Part shown: positions 53,258 to 62,284 of the stretch, piece by piece
Layout: every line of letters starts with the position of its first letter
Position numbering within the stretch: the stretch's first letter is position 1
Source: Pseudomonas putida
Lineage (GTDB): Bacteria > Pseudomonadota > Gammaproteobacteria > Pseudomonadales > Pseudomonadaceae
Direction: 5' to 3'
DNA: 64,000 nucleotides
NCBI RefSeq assembly: GCF_009883635.2
Contig: NZ_CP026115.2
Coordinates: forward strand, 5,332,001-5,396,000
The notes under the pieces: generated by a model
The model's input: only the letters and a program-made list of their open reading frames with translations
Database searches by the model: none
What the model was told of the DNA's origin: nothing
Program-made: the position numbers and the translations under genes

Positions 53258-55393
53258 TCAGAATATGTAGGAAACCCCGGCCTGCACCGTGCGCGGCGCC
53301 CCAGGGTACACGTAGGTGTTGAACGCCCCCTCGTCATAGCCCTTGTTGAAGACGTTCTTCACGTCCAGGTTCAACCGCACGTGCTCATTGACCTTGTAGA
53401 AGCTCAGCAGGTCGACCACGCTGTAGCGCTCCATGGTGTAGGTACTGGCCGCCGTCTGACCGGCGCGGTCATCCACATACTTCACGCCAACCCCAAGCCC
53501 CAGGCCCTTGGCCAGCCCATCCTGGAACTCATAGGTATTGAGCAGGCTGAAGCTGTTGCGCGGGATATTCGCCAGGCGGGTGCCGGTGGGGATGCTGTTG
53601 TCCTTGGTCACCTCGGCGTCGACGTAGGCGTAGCCGCCGATCATCCGCCATTCCGGGGTCAGGTTGCCGGCGACGTTGATGTCCAGGCCGCGGCTGCGCA
53701 CTTCACCGGCAGCGATGCTGTAGGTGCCGGTCGGGTCGTTCGGGTCGCGGGTCAGCACGTTCTCCTTGACGATGTGGTAGATCGCCGCGTCCACGCTCAG
53801 CTGGCGGTCCAGCGCTTCCCATTTCACGCCCAGCTCGTATGACTTGCCCTTTTCCGGGTCGAAGCCAGTGCCTTGCAGGCTGGCGCCGCTGTTGGGCTTG
53901 AACGAGCGCGCGGTGTTGGCGTAGACGGCAACCGTGTCGGTCAGGTCGTAGATCAGGCCGAAGCGTGGGGTGACGCCGTTTTCGCCCTTGTTGAAGTCAC
54001 CGGCATTGTTGAGCTTGTTGTCATAGTCATGCTCGAAGCGTTCGAAACGCACCCCAGCCAGGGCTTTCAGGCGCTCGGTGATGGCCACCTGGTCCTGGAT
54101 GAATGCCGCCCAGGTCTTGAGATTTTCCTTGTCATGGGTGGTGGTGCGGGTCAGGGCAGGGCGCGGCTGGCCCAGCACCGGGTCGAAGATGTCGATCGGG
54201 TAGGCGCCGGTACCTGCGGCCGAACGCTGGATGATCGAGTTGTAGTCGTAGTCTTCGTATTCGATGCCGGTGAGCAGGGTGTGGGCGAAGCCACCGGTGT
54301 CGAAGTGGCCGGTGAGGTTGAGCTGGTAGTCGCGGTCGGTCCACTCCAGCTTGCGGTAGTTGAAGTTGCGCCCCAGCGTGCGGCCGTCGGCCTGCAGGCC
54401 GTTGGCTTCCACGGCGTTGCCCTTGAGCGAGCCGTCCAGCCATTGCATGCCGCCGCCCAAGGTCCAGTTGTCGTTGAGCAGGTGCTCGAAGCGCAGCTGG
54501 GCCATATTGTTGTCGTTGTGCAGCAGGTTGTCGCTGCCTTTTTCCCAGATGTTGGTGTCGCGCGAGGCCGTACCGAGCTGGCCGGGCAGGCGGGTCAAAC
54601 CGCGGTCCAGCGGGTGGTTGTTGCGCATGAAGTCACCTTCGAAGATGACCTTGGTGGCATCGTTGACCTGCCAGCTGATCACCGGCGCAACGTCATAGCG
54701 CTCGCTCTCGACATCGTCGCGGAAGCTGTCGCCACCTTCGCCCAGCACATTCAGGCGATAAGCCAGCGAGCCATCGGCGTTCAGCGGCCCGGTGGCATCC
54801 AGGGTCGCGCGGTGCATGCCCTGGTCATCGAACTGGCTGCCCAGGGTCACCTTGGGCTCGGCCAGCGGCTGTTTGCTGACCACGTTGAAGGTGCCACCAG
54901 GGTCGCCCCGGCCATACAGGCTGGTGGCCGGGCCGCGGATCACTTCCAGGCGCTCGACTGTGTTGGCATCGGGGGCATTGGGGTAGCCGCGGTTGATCGG
55001 GAAACCGTTGCGGTAGAACTCGCCGGTGGTGAAGCCGCGCACGGTGAAAGTGGTCAGGCCCTGGCCGCCGAAATTGTTGGCACGGCCGACACCTCCGGCA
55101 TAGTCCAGGCCGTCCTGCAGGCGAGTGGCGCCAGTGTCTTCGAGCACATCCTTGGGCACCACGCTGATCGATTGCGGAGTCTCGTGCAGGGCCGTGTCGG
55201 TGCGTGTGGCACTGGCCGAGCGGCTGGCTTTGTAGCCATCCACAGGGCCATCGGCGCGTTCGCTGTCGGCGCTGCTGGTGATGTTCAGGGCCTGGAGTTC
55301 TATCTGGGCCGGGTCATTGAGCGGTTCGGGCTCGGCGAAGGCCAGCGGGGAGATAGCTTGAAGCACACAAAGCGAAACGAACGTGCGACGCAT
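53258..55393 (-). CDS. TonB-dependent siderophore receptor (FhuA/FoxA-like)
   Basis: A 711-residue outer-membrane receptor. A signal peptide (VSLCVLQAISPLAFA) precedes a possible TonB box (ALNITSS). The plug domain has ETPQSISVVPKDVLEDTGA, FTVRGF and RLEVIRGPATSLYGRGDPGG, and the 22-strand barrel ends in the typical aromatic VQAGVSYIF. There is no N-terminal signalling (STN) domain, so it does not work with a FecI/FecR pair, and none is encoded nearby. It would import a hydroxamate-type ferric siderophore; the ligand is a guess from family resemblance. A Fur box lies 56 bp upstream of the start. Confidence 0.92.
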   Translation of the reverse strand: MRRTFVSLCVLQAISPLAFAEPEPLNDPAQIELQALNITSSADSERADGPVDGYKASRSASATRTDTALHETPQSISVVPKDVLEDTGATRLQDGLDYAGGVGRANNFGGQGLTTFTVRGFTTGEFYRNGFPINRGYPNAPDANTVERLEVIRGPATSLYGRGDPGGTFNVVSKQPLAEPKVTLGSQFDDQGMHRATLDATGPLNADGSLAYRLNVLGEGGDSFRDDVESERYDVAPVISWQVNDATKVIFEGDFMRNNHPLDRGLTRLPGQLGTASRDTNIWEKGSDNLLHNDNNMAQLRFEHLLNDNWTLGGGMQWLDGSLKGNAVEANGLQADGRTLGRNFNYRKLEWTDRDYQLNLTGHFDTGGFAHTLLTGIEYEDYDYNSIIQRSAAGTGAYPIDIFDPVLGQPRPALTRTTTHDKENLKTWAAFIQDQVAITERLKALAGVRFERFEHDYDNKLNNAGDFNKGENGVTPRFGLIYDLTDTVAVYANTARSFKPNSGASLQGTGFDPEKGKSYELGVKWEALDRQLSVDAAIYHIVKENVLTRDPNDPTGTYSIAAGEVRSRGLDINVAGNLTPEWRMIGGYAYVDAEVTKDNSIPTGTRLANIPRNSFSLLNTYEFQDGLAKGLGLGVGVKYVDDRAGQTAASTYTMERYSVVDLLSFYKVNEHVRLNLDVKNVFNKGYDEGAFNTYVYPGAPRTVQAGVSYIF

Positions 55394-55448
55394 CGACGGT
55401 ACGATCCTGGAGTAGGGCGCTGAAAGGGAGTGTGGGAAGTGCCGAGAA

Positions 55449-55467
55449 ACTACTACGAATCATTATC
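55449..55467 (-). promoter_or_regulatory. Fur box of the TonB receptor
   Basis: Matches the 19-bp consensus GATAATGATAATCATTATC at 13 positions, with the half AATCATTATC exact. Distance to the receptor start is about 56-74 bp, as expected for iron-repressed genes. Confidence 0.65.
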
Positions 55468-55520
55468 AAATGCATTCTTTTTAGTTGGCACTGGTGTGCC
55501 AGATACCATGCACTTGGCAG

Positions 55521-55618
55521 GGCCGTCCTCTTCGCGGGCGCGCCCGCTCCCACAGGGGGCCCGCAGCCCATCAGGTTGCTGGTATACCTGTGAGAGCGGG
55601 CGTGCTCGCGAAAAGGCC
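55521..55618. repeat. Inverted pair of P. putida-type REP elements
   Basis: Copies at about 55521-55554 and 55588-55618 in opposite orientation, with cores related to those of the pair at 2610-2708 (GCGGGCG..CGCCCGC and GCGGGCG..CTCGCG). They separate the receptor promoter from the stress-protein gene end, both on the minus strand. Confidence 0.8.
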
Positions 55619-55637
55619 TGTGCGGGCAGTGCAAGAC

Positions 55638-56528
55638 TCAGCGACTGGCCTTTATGGCCAGCACATTGCACAACGGATGCTCCAGCACATGCGCCGTGGT
55701 GCCGCCGAGGAACGTCTGCATCGCATCATGCCGATGGCTGCCCATCACGATCACATCGACCCGGCTGTGGCTCACGAACTGGGCAATCGCCCGGATCGCC
55801 GCACCCTCGACAAAATGCCGTCGCTCCAGCGGAATCTGGTGGTGGTCGCCCAGCCGGTTGAACGCCGCCCGCTGCGCCGTGCGCACACTGCCATCGAACC
55901 CCGGCATGGTGACGGTGCCGGCACCAAAGTCGGCGATATGGGTCTTGGCCGCATCGCACACATGCAGCAGGTGCAGTTCGGCGTTGCATTGCAGGGCCAG
56001 GGCATGAGCACTGTGGATCACCTGATCGTCCAGATGCTCGCCTGCTCCCAGGCAGTTAAGGTCCACCGCCGCCGCAATCTGCCGGGGCAGCGGCAGGCGG
56101 ATGTCGCTGACCAGGTGCACGGCCACCGGGCTTTCCTTGAGCAGTTGCCAGTCCAGCGGCGTGACCAGCAAACGCTTGAGTACCGGTTCGTGCTGCACGT
56201 CCTTGATCAGCAGGTCGCACCCCAGCCGTTCGATGCGTTCGAGCACGCTGCCCAGCGGGTCCCGGGTCAGCAGCAGTTCGGTGGAAACATCGAGCCCGGC
56301 GTTGCCCAGTTGCTCGGCTTCGTCGGCCAGCCATTGGCGGTTGTCGCCGAGTAGCCGCTCACGCTCTCGGCCATCGCTCATCAAGCCAAAGGTGTCGACA
56401 TCGTCGACGAACACGTTGATATCCAGCAGGGCACCACTGGACTCGGCCAGCGCCGCCGCGCGCTGCAGCGCCGGGCTATGGCGCATCTGCGGGCCGAGCA
56501 TGACGAACAGACGCTTGAACTGGCTCAT
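55638..56528 (-). CDS. Tandem-domain universal stress protein (UspE-like)
   Basis: A 296-residue protein made of two Usp domains (about 1-145 and 146-296). The second keeps the ATP-binding type signature: [20 protein letters not shown] and [15 protein letters not shown]; the first has a diverged version ([18 protein letters not shown]). Cytoplasmic. ATG 56528 is preceded by TGGAGGTG, so the longer frame to 56573 is rejected. Tandem Usp proteins in pseudomonads help survival in low oxygen or stationary phase; the Anr-type box was not seen. Divergent from the mntP remnant. Confidence 0.9.
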   Translation of the reverse strand: MSQFKRLFVMLGPQMRHSPALQRAAALAESSGALLDINVFVDDVDTFGLMSDGRERERLLGDNRQWLADEAEQLGNAGLDVSTELLLTRDPLGSVLERIERLGCDLLIKDVQHEPVLKRLLVTPLDWQLLKESPVAVHLVSDIRLPLPRQIAAAVDLNCLGAGEHLDDQVIHSAHALALQCNAELHLLHVCDAAKTHIADFGAGTVTMPGFDGSVRTAQRAAFNRLGDHHQIPLERRHFVEGAAIRAIAQFVSHSRVDVIVMGSHRHDAMQTFLGGTTAHVLEHPLCNVLAIKASR

Positions 56529-56656
56529 CGCACACCTCCACGTGTGGCAGCCCCCCGGTTCATGCCATGTCATCTGGTCTGTACAGTCTAGACCCCGTTC
56601 AGCCAGGCAAAACCATTCACGCTTGTTTCATATGGCGCTGGTATCATCGCGCCACT

Positions 56657-56759
56657 CATTGGGGAGTAGCCTGCCTTCGCGCACTGTGAAGGCGCCCTGG
56701 TCAACATATTTGGCAACCTGCCATGGCCAGCGCATCCCCCCGGATTGGCGAGACCAACG
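56657..56759 (+). ncRNA. yybP-ykoY manganese riboswitch
   Basis: The leader of the mntP remnant carries the conserved pieces of this Mn2+-sensing aptamer: TTGGGGAGTAGCC at the 5' side of P1, TCAACATA in the middle, GGCAACC, and GCGAGACCAACG closing P1 (TTGG pairs CCAA). In intact genes it turns on a manganese exporter when Mn2+ is high. Here it precedes a broken gene by 72 nt. Confidence 0.85.
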
Positions 56760-56830
56760 ACCTTCCTGCAGCCAAGCCGGGGCCTGCAGGTCGACTGTCG
56801 TTGACTCGTTGCCCGGCTGGAGCTCGATCG

Positions 56831-57105
56831 TTGAATCCCATTTCCCTCGTCTTTCTCGCCTCGCCATGTCCACGGATGCCTTTGCGGCCGCCATCGGTAA
56901 GGGTTCGCGCCTGCGCAGGCCACGTTTGGCCGAGGCCCTGCGCACCGGCCTGATCTTCGGCGTCATCGAAGCCATCACCCCGGTCACCGGCTGGCTGCTG
57001 GGCCAGGCGGCCAGCCAGTATGCCGAACAGTGGGACCAGTGGATCGCCTTTACCCTGCTGCTGCTCGGCGCGACCATTCTCTATGAACACCTGACAGCGG
57101 TGTAA
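56831..57105 (+). pseudogene. mntP: mntP manganese exporter, frameshifted and internally deleted
   Basis: MntP is a six-helix Mn2+ efflux protein of about 190 residues. The expected N-terminus reads from TTG 56831 as (M)NPISLVFLA, but then the frame is lost: one base is missing near 56861, and the next expected residues ([14 protein letters not shown]) continue in the +1 frame from 56863. That frame runs through [20 protein letters not shown] to WIAFTLL. It then jumps straight into the C-terminal end [14 protein letters not shown] and stops at 57103-57105. About 100 residues covering the middle helices, including the second Asp-containing transport motif, are absent. A product from ATG 56866 would have only 79 residues and cannot be a transporter. 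Compared with family sequence from memory. Confidence 0.85.
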
Positions 57106-57159
57106 CACCCAGGTTGTCGGGTATGATGCAGCCCCGACATTTTCCACGAGACCTGCCCC

Positions 57160-57951
57160 ATGTCCCTTAGCGCTGAACAGATCGGCGAATTCCAAGCCTT
57201 CGCCGAGCAGCTGGCCGATGCCGCTGCGCTGGCGATCAAGCCGTACTTTCGCGCCAGCCTGGAGGTCGAGGACAAGGGCGGTCGCCTGTACGACCCGGTG
57301 ACCGTGGCCGACAAGGCGGCCGAGGATGCCATGCGCGAGCTGATCCAGGCGCGTTATCCGGAGCACGGCATTCTCGGTGAAGAGGCCGGCGTAGCGGTGG
57401 GCAGCAGCCCGCTGACCTGGGTGCTCGACCCGATTGACGGCACGCGTGCGTTCATCACCGGCCTGCCACTGTGGGGCACGTTGATCGCCCTGAATGACGG
57501 AACGCGCCCGGTGGTGGGCGTAATGAACCAGCCGTTCACCGATGAACGTTTTGTCGGCACTCCGGCAGGCGCCTGGCGTAGCGGCACGCGGCTGAAGACC
57601 CGTGCCTGCGCCGACCTGGCTTCGGCCACACTGATGTGCACCACGCCGGACATGTTCGACACCGCAGAGCGCAAGGCGGCGTTCGAGGCTGTGGCTGGCA
57701 AGGCACGGCTGATGCGTTACGGCGGTGATTGCTATGCCTACTGCATGCTGGCTTCGGGCTTTGTCGACGTGATCGTCGAAGCGAGCTTGCAACCGTATGA
57801 CGTGCAGGCGTTGATGCCGATCATCGAAGGGGCGGGCGGGGTGATTACCGCTTGGGATGGCAGCAGTGCGCAAAATGGCGGGTGTGTGGTGGCCTGTGGT
57901 GATCCGGCGCTGCATGCACAGGTCGTGGAGATGTTGCGCCACGCCATGTGA
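57160..57951 (+). CDS. Inositol-monophosphatase family phosphatase (HisN-type)
   Basis: A 263-residue Mg2+/Li+-sensitive phosphatase. Metal-binding motifs are GEEAG (Glu of site 1), WVLDPIDGTRAF (DPIDGT) and, near the C-terminus, YDVQALMPIIEGAGG (the W/YD motif, here YD). The HisN group that makes histidinol from histidinol phosphate shares the FITGLPLWGTLIAL segment, so HisN is the best guess; SuhB-like or CysQ activity cannot be excluded. ATG 57160 is 55 bp after the mntP remnant. Followed at once by a lipoprotein gene. Confidence 0.87.
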   Translation: MSLSAEQIGEFQAFAEQLADAAALAIKPYFRASLEVEDKGGRLYDPVTVADKAAEDAMRELIQARYPEHGILGEEAGVAVGSSPLTWVLDPIDGTRAFITGLPLWGTLIALNDGTRPVVGVMNQPFTDERFVGTPAGAWRSGTRLKTRACADLASATLMCTTPDMFDTAERKAAFEAVAGKARLMRYGGDCYAYCMLASGFVDVIVEASLQPYDVQALMPIIEGAGGVITAWDGSSAQNGGCVVACGDPALHAQVVEMLRHAM

Positions 57952-58059
57952 TTGATGGGTTGCCTGCCCCAGGCACCGCACTTTTTCCGATTTCCGGGCT
58001 CTATGTTTGGCCAGGCCGCGCCGATCCCCAGCGCGGCCGCCGATTTTGACCCGGTGCCG

Positions 58060-58791
58060 ATGGTTGCAAGCAATTCCCGAATCCTCTCTCGTCTGCTGCT
58101 CGCGGGCACCCTCATAGGCCTGGCCGGTTGCAGCCAGCAGCAAGGCCACGACATCGTCAGCCAGTTCGGCAACGGCAAACCCAGCGAACTGTTCCAGACC
58201 AGTGTCGATCGCATGGCCACGCTGGCCATGCGCGACAACCTGCAGAGCCTGTATCTGCTGATGAACAAGCTGTACCTGCGCAACCCCAGTCAGTGGAAGA
58301 TGTCCGGTTACCTTGACGCCGCCACGGCCGAGCGACAGATCCGCATCGCCATCGAACAGCGCCAGCCTCTACCGCAATTGGGCAACCGCCGCGACCTCAC
58401 AGCCTTGAGTTATGCATTGAGCCCGGAATTTCGCGGCGACCGGGTCGGCGCCTTCATCTATGCCATCGGCAGTATGCTGATCACCGCGCACGGCGGGCGC
58501 ACCGAGTTCTACATGACCGATACCATCGACCCGCTGTTCGTCAACAATGCGGCGCGCAATATCGAGAAGGCGACCTGGATGCTCAGCCAGCGGCAGGATG
58601 CCAATGGGGTGCTGTTGCTGTTCTCCAACGAGATCTCGGAGGAGGGCAGCAACCTGAGTTTTGCCGTGGAGTTCGGCAAGATCGTGGCGCGGCTGGATTT
58701 GCTGGCGGAGCTGCTGGATGAGCGCTATCGGCGGATTGGGCTGAATTATGCGCAGAGCTTACTGTTGATGAACTTCCTACCGGTTCAGTGA
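58060..58791 (+). CDS. Lipoprotein of unknown function
   Basis: A 243-residue lipoprotein: signal peptide (SRILSRLLLAGTLIG) with lipobox LAGC and Ser-Gln after the Cys. The mature part is helical (VDRMATLAMRDNLQSLYLLM, YLDAATAERQIRIAIEQR, FIYAIGSMLITAHGG) and has no domain I recognise. The longer frame to 57952 gives no better start; ATG 58060 produces the expected signal. Its stop is 2 bp from the convergent hydrolase stop. Probably co-transcribed with the phosphatase gene. Confidence 0.8.
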   Translation: MVASNSRILSRLLLAGTLIGLAGCSQQQGHDIVSQFGNGKPSELFQTSVDRMATLAMRDNLQSLYLLMNKLYLRNPSQWKMSGYLDAATAERQIRIAIEQRQPLPQLGNRRDLTALSYALSPEFRGDRVGAFIYAIGSMLITAHGGRTEFYMTDTIDPLFVNNAARNIEKATWMLSQRQDANGVLLLFSNEISEEGSNLSFAVEFGKIVARLDLLAELLDERYRRIGLNYAQSLLLMNFLPVQ

Positions 58792-58793
58792 CT

Positions 58794-59678
58794 TCAAAGC
58801 AATGCCTGAATGGCACGCCTGTAGCGTTGCCCGGCAAGGCTCATGCTGTTGTTGTGGGTCGCTCCCGGTACCAACAGCAGGGTCTTGGGTTGCTGCGCGG
58901 CATCGAACAGTTCCTGGCTGAAGCGCGGCGGTACGAAGCGATCATCCATGCCGTGCACCAATAGCACGGGCAGGCCGACATCCTTGATCTTGTCCAGCGA
59001 ATCGAATTTCTGTGACATCAACCAGCGCACAGGCAGTGACGTGTTGGCAACCGCCGCTGCCGCATCGCCCAACGATGTGAAGGTCGACTCCAGAATCAAA
59101 CCACGCGCCGGTGCTGCACTGCCATCCTTCTGTGCCTGGCTGGCCAGCTCGGAGGCCAGTTCGACAGCCACGGCGCCGCCGAGCGAATGGCCGAAGATCA
59201 GGCGCTTGCCGGGGTCGGGCTGCAACTGCGCGAAGCGCTCCCAGGCGATGCGCGCATCCTCGTAGACCGTGGCTTCGGACGGCAGGCCGCCACGGCTCTG
59301 GCCGAAACCGCGGTAGTCCACGGCCAGCACCGAATAGCCCATTGCGTGCAGCTGCTCGATGCGGAACAACTGGCCGGTAAGGTTCCAGCGCACGCCGTGC
59401 AGATAGAGGATGGCCGGTGCACCGGCGCGTTTGGCGGGCCACCACCAGGCATGCAGGTTCTGGTTGTCGGTAAAGCTGCGCGGGCGCAGGTCCAGTTCCT
59501 GCACGCCGTTGGGCAGGCCGCGGAACCAGCTGGCCTGACCGGGCTCGATACGGAACAGCAGCTCGCGTTCCTTGTGCTGCAGCACCGCACAGCCAGCGGG
59601 CAAACCGATGACCATCACGGCGGCGCACAGCCAACTGAGCCAGCGGCGGCGCAGGTGAGTGAGGAAGAGGGTAGGCAT
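58794..59678 (-). CDS. Alpha/beta hydrolase, membrane-anchored
   Basis: A 294-residue alpha/beta hydrolase of the S9-like/BEM46 type. Ser nucleophile is in FGHSLGGAVA, the Asp candidate in HGMDDRFVP and the His in GATHNNSM. The N-terminus has a hydrophobic segment ending in LPAGC (RRRWLSWLCAAVMVIGLPAGC), a possible lipobox, so it is attached to the inner or outer membrane facing the periplasm. Substrate unknown. Alone on the minus strand. Confidence 0.88.
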   Translation of the reverse strand: MPTLFLTHLRRRWLSWLCAAVMVIGLPAGCAVLQHKERELLFRIEPGQASWFRGLPNGVQELDLRPRSFTDNQNLHAWWWPAKRAGAPAILYLHGVRWNLTGQLFRIEQLHAMGYSVLAVDYRGFGQSRGGLPSEATVYEDARIAWERFAQLQPDPGKRLIFGHSLGGAVAVELASELASQAQKDGSAAPARGLILESTFTSLGDAAAAVANTSLPVRWLMSQKFDSLDKIKDVGLPVLLVHGMDDRFVPPRFSQELFDAAQQPKTLLLVPGATHNNSMSLAGQRYRRAIQALL

Positions 59679-59795
59679 GGCGGGTTTCTAGCAGATGCGC
59701 GGGGGTTGATGTCGGAAAAGTTACCGAGCGGTGCGATGGCTTGGTTGCAAGCTGTTTCTGGAACGGCCTTGGCGGAGCGCTGGGCCGGTCGGAAA

Positions 59796-59812
59796 GGGCC
59801 GCAACGCGGCCC
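59796..59812 (-). terminator. Terminator of the dGTPase gene
   Basis: GGGCCGC-AAC-GCGGCCC, a perfect 7-bp stem; in the minus direction it is followed by TTTCC. It lies 50 bp after the dGTPase stop. Confidence 0.6.
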
Positions 59813-59861
59813 CGGCACGAGGTGCATACCCTGCAAGGTCTCTGCAGGTGCGGTGATGGCG

Positions 59862-61193
59862 TCACAAGTGATCGAAAATGGAGCCTTTGTGCGGGTAGAA
59901 CAGCTTTTCATAGAGGCGCGTGCAGTATTCGTCCGTCATGCCTGAAATGAAATCGCAAATGACCCGGGCCTTTCTCGAATCGTCCTCTGCGGCCATGTAA
60001 CGCGCCACCGTGCGTGAGGGCAGCAGGCGTTGTGGATCGGAGCTCAGTGCATCGAACAATTCGACCACGATCTTTTGCCCTTTGAATTCCAGTTGCTGCA
60101 CATTGGCGCTTTTGATGACTTTGTGCACCACGAGGTTGAAGATATGTTTACGCAGCGCTTCGTAGGGTGGTTTCAGGCGGGCGTTCCACTTCAGCAGGTC
60201 GGTCGTCGCACCGTCGAGCGTAGAGGGTTGGACCTCGGTATTGACGATGAAGGCATGGACCAGCGTGCCGATTGCTTCCTTGCGCTTGTAGCTGTCGGCA
60301 AAAAGCTGCTCGGTGATCACCGCAGCCTCAAGGTCACTGCCACAATCCCTGAACAGGTGCTCATGCCCCTGGATGTGATCTTCCCAATCGTGACGAGTAA
60401 CCATGCCCAACGAAATGGCGTCTTCGAGGTCGTGCAGGCTATAGGAAATATCATCGGCCAACTCCATCACCGACGTATCGAAAGCCTTGTGCCGAGCCTT
60501 TGCATGTTCACTGTCACGGGTATCAAAGCGTTTGAAGGCTTCACGCTCACTTGCCTCGAGGGGCTCAAGCACCCAATCGATCACTTCCTGTTCGTCATCC
60601 AGGTAGCATTTGGGTGGTTTTTGCCGATTGGCTTGAGATAACCATTGCGGAGTCTTGACCGCGCCGTATGCGTCTTCATTGACCAGCGCACTGTAGGCAA
60701 CGGGATACTTGAGTACGCCAAGCAACAACCTGCGCGTCGGATTGAGCCCATGCTGGGCGGTGTACTTGTCCAGGCGGGAAAGGATCCTCAGTGTCTGACC
60801 ATTGCCCTCGAAGCCACCGTGGTGCCTCATGCACAGATTGAGCGCCACTTCCCCGCCGTGACCGAAAGGCGGGTGGCCGATATCGTGCGCCAGGCAGATA
60901 GAGTTCATCAACGCGGAGCAGGGCAGGAGCTTTTGGATCTGGGGTTCATCGGTATGGTGCTTGCGCAGCCAATGCACGATGCCCACACCGATCTGCGCCA
61001 CTTCCATCGAGTGAGTGAGGCGTGTGCGATAGAAATCACTTTCGCCCAGCCCCAGTACCTGAGTCTTGGATTGCAGTCGCCTGAAGGCTGAAGAGTGGAT
61101 CAGGCGCGCATAGTCACGTTCCCATTCGTCCCGGATATCGTTGTGGCGTTTGCCAGGCTCGTCCCTGCGTTTTCCCCAAATGGCGTCCGTCAT
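59862..61193 (-). CDS. dGTP triphosphohydrolase (HD domain)
   Basis: A 443-residue deoxyguanosinetriphosphate triphosphohydrolase that splits dNTPs (mainly dGTP) to nucleoside and triphosphate. The HD metal site is shown by RLTHSMEVAQIG, CLAHDIGHPPFGHGGE (HD at its centre) and VMELADDISYSLHDLEDA. HNDIRDEWERDYARLIHSSAFRRLQSKTQV is the type N-terminus (seen as RDEWERDYARLIHSSAFRRL). Such enzymes regulate dNTP pools and in some bacteria starve phages of nucleotides. ATG 61193 has AGGGA 5 nt upstream; GC content is lower than the neighbours'. Flanked by unrelated genes. Confidence 0.93.
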   Translation of the reverse strand: MTDAIWGKRRDEPGKRHNDIRDEWERDYARLIHSSAFRRLQSKTQVLGLGESDFYRTRLTHSMEVAQIGVGIVHWLRKHHTDEPQIQKLLPCSALMNSICLAHDIGHPPFGHGGEVALNLCMRHHGGFEGNGQTLRILSRLDKYTAQHGLNPTRRLLLGVLKYPVAYSALVNEDAYGAVKTPQWLSQANRQKPPKCYLDDEQEVIDWVLEPLEASEREAFKRFDTRDSEHAKARHKAFDTSVMELADDISYSLHDLEDAISLGMVTRHDWEDHIQGHEHLFRDCGSDLEAAVITEQLFADSYKRKEAIGTLVHAFIVNTEVQPSTLDGATTDLLKWNARLKPPYEALRKHIFNLVVHKVIKSANVQQLEFKGQKIVVELFDALSSDPQRLLPSRTVARYMAAEDDSRKARVICDFISGMTDEYCTRLYEKLFYPHKGSIFDHL

Positions 61194-61297
61194 GTCGTTC
61201 CCTGTGCAAGAAGAGAGAGAAGGCATGGTGCCAGCTGGTTTTGATACGCGATATAAACGAGATGTTTAGATAGGCATTGGCAGGATGCGGTTGCCGA

Positions 61298-62284
61298 TCA
61301 GGTGCGGCTTTCCCGCAGCTGTTCGAGCAACGGCTGAAACTCCTGCAGCAACCACTCGCGCAAGCGCCGGCAACTGGAGTCGTGCTCTTTTTCCTCGTTG
61401 AAGGCCAGGAAATGGAAGGTGTCCTTGAGCACCAGTTCCTGCTCCACCGGCCGTACCAGCAGGCCCTGGGCCACCAGCGGCGCGATCAGGTGATGCCAGC
61501 CCAGCGCCACGCCTTGATTGTTCAGCGCCAGTTGCACCAGCAGGTTGTAGTCGTTGGCATTGAAAAAATGCGGCGCCGTGCTGGCGCGGCTCTTCAGGTC
61601 GACATCATGCAACGCTAGCCAGACATTCCAGTCGACGTGCTCGGCGACCTGCGAGCGGCCATAGGGGGTGAGGTTGAGCAGCGTGCCGTCGCGCAGGCCC
61701 TCCAGCGTGCGCAGCTCGGGGTGCGTGGCCAGGTACTGGGGCGTGCACACCGGGTAGATCACGTCATGGTTGAGCGGGTGCGAGCTGTAGCCCGCCTGCA
61801 CTTTGCCGAGCTTGGTGATGTAGATGTCCGGGCGCACCCCGGGCTCCATCGACAGGAAGTTCTGCGTGGTCACCAGGTTGATGTCGATGTCCGGGTTTTC
61901 GTCGAGGAACTTCGGCATGCGCGGCCCCATCCATAACGCGGCAAACGCGGGCGAGCAGCACAGGGTGACCACATGCCGGGTGTTGGTGTTGCTGCGGATG
62001 CGTTCGGCGGCCTGGGAGATGTTGACGAACGACAACTGCACCGCATCGAAGAAGATCGAGCCGGCCACGGTCAGCTCTACCGCCCGACCCACCCGGGTGA
62101 ACAGTTCGGCGCCCAGATACGTTTCCAGCTCGCGGATCTGCCGGCTGACGGCGGCCTGGGTCACGCACAGGGCTTCGGCGGCGCGGGTGAAGTTCTGGTA
62201 CTTGGCGGCGGCAACGAAGACTTTCACGGCGCGCAACGACGGCATCTTGATCAGGGTCTGATCGGGTTCGGAGTGTCTGACCAT
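61298..62284 (-). CDS. LysR-family regulator divergent from quaternary-amine transporter
   Basis: A 328-residue LysR regulator of the GcvA group. HTH: YQNFTRAAEALCVTQAAVSRQ and IRELETYLGAELFTRVGRAV. The effector domain ends with NNQGVALGWHHLIAPLVAQG, as in regulators that control choline-sulfate or glycine-betaine uptake genes. The start could be ATG 62284 or ATG 62245 (MPSLRAVKVF). It is divergent from the ABC transporter genes across 361 bp, so control of those genes is likely. Confidence 0.88.
   Translation of the reverse strand: MVRHSEPDQTLIKMPSLRAVKVFVAAAKYQNFTRAAEALCVTQAAVSRQIRELETYLGAELFTRVGRAVELTVAGSIFFDAVQLSFVNISQAAERIRSNTNTRHVVTLCCSPAFAALWMGPRMPKFLDENPDIDINLVTTQNFLSMEPGVRPDIYITKLGKVQAGYSSHPLNHDVIYPVCTPQYLATHPELRTLEGLRDGTLLNLTPYGRSQVAEHVDWNVWLALHDVDLKSRASTAPHFFNANDYNLLVQLALNNQGVALGWHHLIAPLVAQGLLVRPVEQELVLKDTFHFLAFNEEKEHDSSCRRLREWLLQEFQPLLEQLRESRT

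Noticed and set aside
53873..55423. 516-residue plus-strand open frame
   Set aside because: Antisense to the TonB receptor; low-complexity Val/Gly/Ala shadow typical of high-GC genes.
55486..55501. Sigma-54 promoter TGGCAC-N-TGCC
   Set aside because: Spacing between GG and GC is 9 nt instead of 10 and the -12 TT is missing; it is better read as a dyad.
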